From NCBI GenBank assembly GCA_035565335.1, contig DATMSO010000020.1, forward strand, positions 1 through 35,170: a stretch of DNA of 35,170 nt, written 5' to 3'. The notes under the pieces are model-generated. The model ran no database searches. It was not told the DNA's origin and worked only from the letters and a program-made list of their open reading frames with translations. Below are positions 16,966-23,069 of this stretch, piece after piece (position 1 is the first letter of the stretch; the number at the start of each line of letters is the position of its first letter). This DNA is from Methylovorus sp035565335. GTDB lineage: Bacteria > Pseudomonadota > Gammaproteobacteria > Burkholderiales > Methylophilaceae. Made by a program: the position numbers and the translations under genes.

Positions 16966-18098
16966 ATCGCAGCCAATGGCGGGGAGCTGGCGGTCAGCTC
17001 GTGGTAGATCGCCAGGGTGTTTTCCAGCATGGTCTGCAAGCGGAAGACCTGGTTTTCCGGCACCTGCGGCGTTTGCTGCAACCAGGCCAGGCTGAGCTGC
17101 ACTGCCGCATCGATATCGCCGACGGGTACTCCGCCCTGGGGCAGCAGCATGGCGAGTTGCTCCGCCACACCGCCATGGGCATAGGCGATCACTGGTACCC
17201 CCATGCTGAGGGCTTCCATGGAGACCCGGCCAAAGGCTTCCGGTTGGCGCGAGAGGGAAAATACCATGCGCGACATCGCCATGATGTCGCGAATATCCTG
17301 GCGGTGGCCAGTAAAGCTGATACGGTCCGCCACGCCAAGACGCAGGGCCAGAGCCTTGAGCTCTTCGAGATAGTCGGCTTTGCCGGCCTGCACATCGCCG
17401 ACGATCAAGCCATGCACATTGGCGCCCTGCTGCCGGAGTTGCATGAGCAAGTGAATGAAATCCTCCTGCCCTTTCCAGCGGGTGATGCGGGCGGGCAAGG
17501 TCAGCAGCTGGCGCCCCCGGGTCTCAGGATAGTCGCGGTACCACGCCTCCAGCCAGTCGGCCCTGGGCTGGTAACCATGGCGATGCACGACGGGGTCCAC
17601 TCCGCGGTAATTCAGGCGCAGGCGCCCAGCATCCACCGGATAATGCTGTAAGACATACTCGCGGATCATGTTGGAAATGACGATCACGCGCTCGCCCTTG
17701 GTCATGACGGCGCTATAGGCGGACACTGAATAGGTGCCATGGACGGTAGTTACCAGGCGCGGGCGTTTGGCAGGGTCCATACCTTTCCAGGCCAGATAGC
17801 ATATCCACGCAGGAAAGCGCGAACGCACATGCAAAATGTCTACTGCATGCTCACGCAGAAAATGGCGCAAGGGGCGCACCAGACGCAGGCTGAGAAAGGA
17901 TTTACGGCCTATGGGCCACTGAAAATGCTGGCTGCCCTGCTGCTCCAGTTGCTCCACCATGCGCCCGCCGGCAGACATGACCAGTGAGCGATGCCCTTGC
18001 TGTACCAGGTAATTGCCCAGCTCCAGGGTGCCGCGCTCCACGCCTCCTGATTCCAGCGCAGGCAGCACTTGCAATACGGTCAATCTTTTTTGGGTCAT
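16962..18098 (-). CDS. Family 4 glycosyltransferase
   Basis: A 378-residue GT-B enzyme. The N-terminus (LTVLQVLPALESGGVERGTLEL) is the common GT4 start found in lipopolysaccharide and capsule enzymes. The centre has TTVHGTYSVSAYSAVM and VIVISNMIREYVLQHY. The donor domain has LTLPARITRWKGQEDFI, LIVGDVQAGKADYLEEL and SLSRQPEAFGRVSMEALSMGVPVIAY with its E-x7-E motif. It starts 10 bases after the ELM1-like gene and overlaps the next GT4 by four bases, so all three are likely one transcript. A role in LPS core assembly is inferred from context; the acceptor is unknown. Confidence 0.87.
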   Translation of the reverse strand: MTQKRLTVLQVLPALESGGVERGTLELGNYLVQQGHRSLVMSAGGRMVEQLEQQGSQHFQWPIGRKSFLSLRLVRPLRHFLREHAVDILHVRSRFPAWICYLAWKGMDPAKRPRLVTTVHGTYSVSAYSAVMTKGERVIVISNMIREYVLQHYPVDAGRLRLNYRGVDPVVHRHGYQPRADWLEAWYRDYPETRGRQLLTLPARITRWKGQEDFIHLLMQLRQQGANVHGLIVGDVQAGKADYLEELKALALRLGVADRISFTGHRQDIRDIMAMSRMVFSLSRQPEAFGRVSMEALSMGVPVIAYAHGGVAEQLAMLLPQGGVPVGDIDAAVQLSLAWLQQTPQVPENQVFRLQTMLENTLAIYHELTASSPPLAAI

Positions 18099-18108
18099 GC
18101 GAAACCGC

Positions 18109-19074
18109 TCAGACTATGCTTGCAGTGACCACCTGTGGGACAGAAGCCGGTGCCGATGACAACCAGCGGCGCAGTATCCAGCTGGCGCAGCGGTCTGCTT
18201 CGGTAAAGCCGGCCACCGGGCGCAGGCCTTGCTGGTAAGCCGCATCGCTATCAAAGCGCACGATCATGCCTTGCTGCAGCAGATGCTCGACGCCGCGCGA
18301 TACGCGGTTTTCACGGCGCAAGGGCAGATTGAGCAGCCCAACCGCCACTTGGGCCGTGAGCGCTTCATACACCATGGACACCGAATCTTCCGATACCCAT
18401 GCCGTGGCGGATTGTGCCAATTGTTCGGCGACCCAGCCCGGGCGGGTCTGGCTGAATGGCACGACCTGCAGATTGGGCGCCGACAGGCTGTGCAGGCCGA
18501 CAATGAAATCGGCAGGCGTACGGCGTGAGGTGGTCAAGGTGAAATGCATCCACGGACGATGCGCCAGCAGCTGACGAATCTGCGCCAGCATGCTGACCGT
18601 ATCCCAGCCATAATGCCGCGAAGGCCCGCCTATCATGATCAGGGTTTTGTTCTGCTGATGCTGGCCTTCGGCATGCAAGGGATTCAGCACACCGCGCGTT
18701 TCCATGTAATTGCCGCCGCCACGATAGCGGTCATGCTGCGGGATCAGGCAAAGATCAAACATGGCAACCGGCAGGCTGGGCTGCATCAGCACCACGGCCT
18801 TGCCACCGTATGCACGCCGAGCCGCCAGCATAGGCAGATGAGTACGATGCCCGGCGCCGATGATCAGATCAGGCAAAGGCAAGCCACGCGCAAACGGCCA
18901 GGTGGCGCTGAATACATTGAAAAGTGACTCCACTTGCCCGCTGACGCGGATGTCGAAAGACTCGCACGCCTGATGACGCTGCAGCGATTTGACCAGACCC
19001 AGCGTCTGGGTTTCATGACCGGGTTTGCCATCCAACAGGCGCCAGATGATGATGGGATTTGCAGCGGTACTCAT
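18109..19074 (-). CDS. ELM1 / COG3660 family protein, probable GT-B glycosyltransferase
   Basis: The 321-residue product matches the bacterial family named after plant ELM1 (mitochondrial fission). Conserved pieces are IIIWRLLDGKPGHETQTLGLV at the N-terminus, DLIIGAGHRTHLPMLAARRAYGGKAVVLMQPSLP, LIPQHDRY, TLIMIGGPSRHYGWD and WVSEDSVSMVYEAL. The fold resembles GT-B enzymes (MurG-like), and the gene heads a run of three glycosyltransferase genes, so a sugar-transfer role is likely. The frame is open to 19188, but I chose the ATG at 19074. It precedes the first conserved strand by a few residues and has AAGG ten bases upstream. The sequence upstream is a 15-bp tandem repeat. Confidence 0.8.
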   Translation of the reverse strand: MSTAANPIIIWRLLDGKPGHETQTLGLVKSLQRHQACESFDIRVSGQVESLFNVFSATWPFARGLPLPDLIIGAGHRTHLPMLAARRAYGGKAVVLMQPSLPVAMFDLCLIPQHDRYRGGGNYMETRGVLNPLHAEGQHQQNKTLIMIGGPSRHYGWDTVSMLAQIRQLLAHRPWMHFTLTTSRRTPADFIVGLHSLSAPNLQVVPFSQTRPGWVAEQLAQSATAWVSEDSVSMVYEALTAQVAVGLLNLPLRRENRVSRGVEHLLQQGMIVRFDSDAAYQQGLRPVAGFTEADRCASWILRRWLSSAPASVPQVVTASIV

Positions 19075-19086
19075 TTTCTGGGTGCC

Positions 19087-19131
19087 TTGAACATGCATGC
19101 GTTGAACATGGGTGCCTTGAAGATGCAGGGT
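19087..19131 (-). repeat. Three 15-bp tandem repeats covering the ribosome-binding site of the ELM1-like gene
   Basis: On the plus strand the units are TTGAACATGCATGCG (19087-19101), TTGAACATGGGTGCC (19102-19116) and TTGAAGATGCAGGGT (19117-19131). On the gene's strand AAGGCACCC occurs twice: at the chosen start (followed by AGAAAATG) and one repeat earlier, followed at once by ATG. Copy-number change would add or remove ribosome-binding sites and in-frame codons. Confidence 0.7.
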
Positions 19132-19278
19132 AAGCAAGTACGTAATGTCGGGCCGGGATAGGCTGTCGACTTCGCACAATTGACGCACACTATAGGGCGG
19201 CTTTATTGCGCGCGAGCGTCAGAAAAATGACAACTGTGTGATGGTAAATGGCGACTCAGGGAGCAACCCTGTTGCCAT

Positions 19279-19313
19279 AAAAAAATCCCGAACCACCTTG
19301 ATGATTCGGGATT
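19279..19313 (-). terminator. Rho-independent terminator after leuA
   Basis: Read on the minus strand, AATCCCGAA (19313-19305) pairs perfectly with TTCGGGATT (19292-19284) and runs into a T tract (19285-19279). It lies 42 bases past the leuA stop. Confidence 0.9.
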
Positions 19314-19355
19314 CCACTTGCTCTGGCGTGGGCCGGAAAACCGGCCCGATGAAGG

Positions 19356-21041
19356 CTAGCCCAGCAACTGGCGCCGGCCCTCTTCATCCAGCTTGGTGTA
19401 GAGGCGATTGATGCCGCTGATAACAGCGAGTATCGATGAGGTCACCAGATTCTGGTGCAAGCCAGCGCCATACACGGTACCTGCCACGCCAGGCAGGCCA
19501 AGCTCGGCAAATGCCACGGCTTGTGCATCGGCGCCACCGGTCATGGCACGCTCTTCATAGTCCAGGATATTCACCGGGTAGCCCAGCGCATTCACCAGCG
19601 CGTCTATCGGACCGTTGCCTTCTCCGTGCCGGGTGATCGTTTCGTCGTTCAGCCTGACGGTCAGCGTGATCTGCTGGCGACCAGCGTGCTCAGTGAGTTC
19701 ATGGCTGAGGTAATGCAAAGGCGCATCGGCATACAGATATTCGGCTTCAAACAGCTGCCAGATACCTTCGGCAGCCACTTCCTGGCCGGTGGCATCGGTC
19801 AGCTTCTGCACGGCAGCGCTGAACTCCACCTGCATGCGGCGCGGCATGGACAAGCCATACCCGCTTTCGAGCAGATAGGCGATGCCGCCCTTGCCGGACT
19901 GGCTGTTCACACGAATGATGGAATCATAGGTGCGGCCGACATCATGCGGGTCTATCGGCAAGTAAGGCACCTCCCACCAGGTATCGGGTTGTTGCGCAGC
20001 AAAGCCTTTCTTGATCGCATCCTGGTGCGAGCCGGAGAAGGCGGTGAAGACCAGATCACCCGCATAGGGGTGGCGTGGATGCACAGGCAACTGCGTGCAA
20101 TCTTCCACCGTGCGTGCAATGGCATTGATATTGGAAAAATCGAGGCCGGGATGCACGCCCTGCGTATAGAGATTCAAGGCCAGACTGACCAGGTCAACAT
20201 TGCCGGTGCGCTCGCCATGGCCAAACAAACAGCCTTCAATACGATCCGCGCCGGCCATGACGGCAAGCTCTGCCGCGGCAACAGCGGTGCCCCGGTCATT
20301 GTGCGGGTGCACACTCAGAATCACACTGTCGCGCCGCGCGAGATTGCGGTGCATCCATTCGATCTGATCGGCGTAGAAATTGGGCGTGCCGACTTCCACG
20401 GTGGCAGGCAGATTAAGGATCACCTTGCGCTCCGGCGTGGCACCCCAGGTCTCGGTGACGGCATCGCAGACTTCCTTGGCAAAGTCGAGCTCAGTCGCGG
20501 TAAAGGTTTCCGGGCTGTACTGGAAAACCCATTCGGTTTCGGGCTGCTGCTCTGCCAACTCGCGGATCAGGCGGGCGCTGTTGACGGCCAGTTCCTTGAC
20601 GGCAGGTTTATCCATACGAAAGACGATACGGCGGAACTCGGGCGCGGTGGCATTGTAGACATGCACAATGGCACGTCGGGCGCCGCGCAAGGCTTCGAAT
20701 GTGCGTCGAATCAGGTCTTCACGCGCCTGCGTCAACACTTCAATCGTCACATCGTCCGGGATATGCTTTTCTTCAATCAAACGGCGCACAAAATCAAAAT
20801 CGGTCTGCGAGGCCGATGGAAAGGCGACTTCGATCTCCTTGAAACCGATCTCGACCAGCATCTTGAACATGCGCATCTTGCGCTCGGCATTCATGGGCTC
20901 AAACAGCGCCTGGTTGCCGTCGCGCAGGTCGGTACTCATCCAGATGGGCGGATGGGTAATGGTCTTGCCCGGCCATTGCCGGTCAGCCAGGGCCACCGGG
21001 GTAAAAGGCCGGTATTTGGTATTGGGTTGCTTCAACATCAT
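19356..21041 (-). CDS. leuA: 2-isopropylmalate synthase
   Basis: LeuA condenses acetyl-CoA with 2-oxoisovalerate, the committed step of leucine synthesis. STDLRDGNQAL (about 36-46) and VHPHNDRGTAVAAAEL carry the divalent-metal aspartate and histidines of the TIM barrel. GCLFGHGERTGNVDLV is the LeuA signature, and the C-terminal 130 or so residues form the leucine-sensing domain. At 561 residues it is the longer LeuA form. The start at 21041 was chosen because AGGA lies six bases upstream; an ATG follows at once (21038), and the frame extends to 21095 without another good site. It has its own terminator and a 300-base leader with a leucine-rich peptide and hairpins, which suggests attenuation. 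Confidence 0.96.
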   Translation of the reverse strand: MMLKQPNTKYRPFTPVALADRQWPGKTITHPPIWMSTDLRDGNQALFEPMNAERKMRMFKMLVEIGFKEIEVAFPSASQTDFDFVRRLIEEKHIPDDVTIEVLTQAREDLIRRTFEALRGARRAIVHVYNATAPEFRRIVFRMDKPAVKELAVNSARLIRELAEQQPETEWVFQYSPETFTATELDFAKEVCDAVTETWGATPERKVILNLPATVEVGTPNFYADQIEWMHRNLARRDSVILSVHPHNDRGTAVAAAELAVMAGADRIEGCLFGHGERTGNVDLVSLALNLYTQGVHPGLDFSNINAIARTVEDCTQLPVHPRHPYAGDLVFTAFSGSHQDAIKKGFAAQQPDTWWEVPYLPIDPHDVGRTYDSIIRVNSQSGKGGIAYLLESGYGLSMPRRMQVEFSAAVQKLTDATGQEVAAEGIWQLFEAEYLYADAPLHYLSHELTEHAGRQQITLTVRLNDETITRHGEGNGPIDALVNALGYPVNILDYEERAMTGGADAQAVAFAELGLPGVAGTVYGAGLHQNLVTSSILAVISGINRLYTKLDEEGRRQLLG

Positions 21042-21098
21042 GGTTATTCCTGTTTTTGAATATGCGTTACTGGACAAAGACATCGTCTGTGGCACGCA

Positions 21099-21135
21099 GG
21101 TTGTCAGGCAGCCACCGGCACATGGCCTGACAACC
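21099..21135 (-). promoter_or_regulatory. Perfect 11-bp hairpin in the leuA leader
   Basis: GGTTGTCAGGC (minus strand, 21135-21125) pairs perfectly with GCCTGACAACC (21109-21099) around a 15-base loop. It lies about 60 bases before the leuA start. No T-run follows. It is a candidate pause, protector or antiterminator-competing stem. Confidence 0.5.
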
Positions 21136-21209
21136 GGTCATTAGTCGCTCATTACGCAAAAACAATGCTGTATACATGGGGTCGCTCTTTCTGAAATAGC
21201 GATGAAACA

Positions 21210-21232
21210 GCCCGGTCTCACACAAGACGGGC
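21210..21232 (-). promoter_or_regulatory. Possible attenuator hairpin after the leucine leader peptide
   Basis: On the minus strand GCCCGTCT pairs with AGACCGGGC (one bulged C) around a short TGTGTG-type loop and is followed by CTGTTTC. It starts 31 bases past the leader-peptide stop, the distance expected of an attenuator. The T-run is short, so terminator activity is uncertain. Confidence 0.4.
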
Positions 21233-21262
21233 AGCGGGTAAAACCAACAAGAGGGGGAATAG

Positions 21263-21349
21263 TTAGATGCGCGCGACGCGCAGCAGTCGCAGGCTGAAGA
21301 GATCAGCCAACTGCAGGGAGAGTGCGGAGATGTTCAAAAATTGATGCAT
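21263..21349 (-). CDS. Leucine-rich leader peptide upstream of leuA (28 aa)
   Basis: A 28-codon frame beginning MHQFLNISALSLQLADLF and ending SLRLLRVARI. Eight of 28 residues are leucine, with two adjacent Leu codons six and seven codons from the stop, followed by potential RNA hairpins and leuA. This is the layout of a transcription-attenuation leader, in which ribosome stalling at Leu codons would favour leuA expression. The promoter TTGACG-17-TAAGAT (21384-21356) predicts a transcript starting at or next to the A of the ATG, so translation would be leaderless. The distance from this ATG to leuA is about 310 bases. The function is inferred; no such peptide can be confirmed without expression data. 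Confidence 0.55.
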   Translation of the reverse strand: MHQFLNISALSLQLADLFSLRLLRVARI

Positions 21350-21355
21350 GGCAGC

Positions 21356-21384
21356 ATCTTAATCAATCTGCCGCCATGCGTCAA
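21356..21384 (-). promoter_or_regulatory. Sigma-70-type promoter for the leuA leader
   Basis: TTGACG (21384-21379), an exact 17-base spacer and TAAGAT (21361-21356). The -10 matches the consensus in four of six positions. The predicted start (seven bases on) is 21349, the first base of the leader ATG. Confidence 0.55.
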
Positions 21385-21400
21385 ACTGCAAAAAACACTA

Positions 21401-22402
21401 TCAGGCCAGATGCTTGCGTATTTCCTGCGCGGCCTGGGTAAGCGCAGCGCGGGTAGGCGGCGTCAGCGCCAGCGCATTCAGCAAGCCAAAGTCATGGATG
21501 GTGCCAATGTAACGGGTAGCCGTGACTTTCACGCCGGCATCATTCAACAGCCGCGCATAGGCTTCACCTTCATCGCGCAGCACATCGCACTCGGCGGTCT
21601 GGATCAGCGTAGGTGGCAGGCCCTGCAGTTGCTCGGCCTCGGCACGTAGCGGCGAGGCGTAAACTTCGTTACGCATATCCTCGTCGGTGGTGTAGTTGTC
21701 CCAGAACCATTTCATCATGTTGCGCGTGAGGAAATAGCCCTCTTCAAAATCGTCGTAGGAGCCAGTATCAAATTTAGCATCGGTCACCGGCCAGAACAGG
21801 GTTTGATGGCGTATGGTCGGGCCAAAACGGTCTTTGGCCATCAGGCAGACCGCGGTCGCCATATTGCCACCCGCACTGTTGCCCGCCACAGCGAGGCGCT
21901 GACCATCCAGCCCCACCTCATGGCCGTTTTCGGCTATCCATTTCGTTGCCAGATATGCCTGAATCAAGGCTGTCGGGTATTCCGCTTCCGGCGAACGCGT
22001 GTAATTGACAAACACCACGGCGCAGCCCGATAACACGGCAATATCGCGCACCAGGCGTTTATGCGTGGGGAAATCGCCCAGCACCCAGCCGCCACCATGA
22101 AAGAACATGACCACGGGTAATGGCGCCGTGCCGGACGCGGCAGGGCGGACGATATCCAGCATGATCACATGCCCTTCGCAATCCACCGTCAGCTGGCAGG
22201 TATCGATGCCGCTGAGGTCTACCGTGGTTTCCTGCTGGGCCTGTTCCAGCACTTGACGCGCTTCTGCCGGGCTCAGCTTTTCCATGGGCGTGGCATCTGC
22301 CTCAGCCAGGGTTTGCAAAAAGTCGCGGGTTTCAGGGTCCATGCCGCGATAAGGTTCGCGCGTCTGGGAGAACGGTTTAATCAAGGGATCCAGTATATTC
22401 AC
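21401..22402 (-). CDS. Alpha/beta hydrolase, hormone-sensitive-lipase type (family IV)
   Basis: A 333-residue esterase-like protein. HGGGW at 102-106 is the oxyanion-hole motif of the HSL family and GNSAGG at 174-179 holds the nucleophile S176. The Asp in AECDVLRDEG and the His in TIHDFG near the C-terminus complete the triad. It should hydrolyse short-chain esters or lactones; the substrate is unknown. No signal peptide is visible. I chose the GTG at 22402 because GGAG lies seven bases upstream; the frame is open to 22447. It ends 52 bases before the leucine leader ATG, so its 3' end overlies or abuts the leuA promoter. It appears to be a single gene, not tied to leucine synthesis. Confidence 0.88.
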   Translation of the reverse strand: MNILDPLIKPFSQTREPYRGMDPETRDFLQTLAEADATPMEKLSPAEARQVLEQAQQETTVDLSGIDTCQLTVDCEGHVIMLDIVRPAASGTAPLPVVMFFHGGGWVLGDFPTHKRLVRDIAVLSGCAVVFVNYTRSPEAEYPTALIQAYLATKWIAENGHEVGLDGQRLAVAGNSAGGNMATAVCLMAKDRFGPTIRHQTLFWPVTDAKFDTGSYDDFEEGYFLTRNMMKWFWDNYTTDEDMRNEVYASPLRAEAEQLQGLPPTLIQTAECDVLRDEGEAYARLLNDAGVKVTATRYIGTIHDFGLLNALALTPPTRAALTQAAQEIRKHLA

Positions 22403-22531
22403 AGTCACTCTCCATGGCAGGTAAAGCCGCTTTTTGCCGCGGCACAATGGAATATTGTGAAGAGAATGACCACCGGGCGCTGCCCGATACTGGCTGATTT
22501 TCTTGTAGGCGTTTCTTGCCGTTCAAGCAAT

Positions 22532-22567
22532 AAAACGAATGGCTGACCGTGGCGCGGCCAGCCATTC
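22532..22567 (-). terminator. Rho-independent terminator after gloA
   Basis: On the minus strand GAATGGCTG (22567-22559) pairs with CAGCCATTC (22545-22537), followed by GTTTTATT. It lies 31 bases past the gloA stop. Confidence 0.75.
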
Positions 22568-22597
22568 TTCAGTTAAGCGCCTTAGCGCGTCTATGCG

Positions 22598-22987
22598 TTA
22601 AAACGTGCCCTTTTGTATGAATTCCACTTTGTAGCCATCCGGGTCTTCAATGAAGGCAATGACGGTGGTGCCATGCATCATGGGACCCGCCTCACGCACC
22701 ACCTTGCCGCCCGCCTGTTTCACAGCTTCACAGGCTTTATAGGCATCATCCACTTCAATGGCGATATGCCCATAGGCATTGCCCTTGTCATAGCTTTCGG
22801 TGCCCCAGTTGTAGGTAAGCTCCAGCACGGTATTGTCCTGCTCATTGCCGTAACCAATAAATGCCAGGGTAAATTTGCCGTCGGGGTATTCATGCTTGCG
22901 CAATACCTGCATGCCCAGCACCTGGGTGTAAAAGGCAATGGATTTATCAAGATTGCCGACGCGCAGCATGGTGTGTAACAGTCGCAT
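22598..22987 (-). CDS. gloA: Lactoylglutathione lyase (glyoxalase I)
   Basis: Glyoxalase I converts the methylglyoxal-glutathione hemithioacetal to S-lactoylglutathione in the cytoplasm. The 129-residue sequence has the four metal ligands of the E. coli Ni-type enzyme at the same positions: H5, E56, H74 and E122. Typical segments are RLLHTMLRVGNLDKSIAFY, YGHIAIEVDD and FIEDPDGYKVEFIQ. A strong Shine-Dalgarno (GAGGAG) lies just upstream of the ATG. It stands alone with its own terminator. In a methylotroph it would remove methylglyoxal arising from triose phosphates. Confidence 0.96.
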   Translation of the reverse strand: MRLLHTMLRVGNLDKSIAFYTQVLGMQVLRKHEYPDGKFTLAFIGYGNEQDNTVLELTYNWGTESYDKGNAYGHIAIEVDDAYKACEAVKQAGGKVVREAGPMMHGTTVIAFIEDPDGYKVEFIQKGTF

Positions 22988-23029
22988 AGTCTCTCCTCAA
23001 GGCAGTTTATTATTGAATCAACTGCCCTA

Positions 23030-23069
23030 TTATAGGCCCATGCAGGCTGTTATAGGTCTATGCGGACTG
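23030..23069. repeat. Two tandem 20-bp repeats at the 3' end of the receptor-fusion gene
   Basis: TTATAGGCCCATGCAGGCTG (23030-23049) is followed directly by TTATAGGTCTATGCGGACTG (23050-23069), 16 of 20 bases identical and all four differences transitions. The second unit contains the stop codon and the last three codons of the gene. Confidence 0.6.

Noticed and set aside
19132..19278. A promoter for the ELM1-GT operon with TTGTCA as -35
   Set aside because: No acceptable -10 lies 16-18 bases downstream; the nearest candidates are at poor spacing, so no call was made.
19455..21059. A 534-codon open frame on the plus strand opposite leuA
   Set aside because: It is the antisense shadow of a confidently identified gene; GC-rich codons leave the opposite frame open. 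No recognisable family and no ribosome-binding site.
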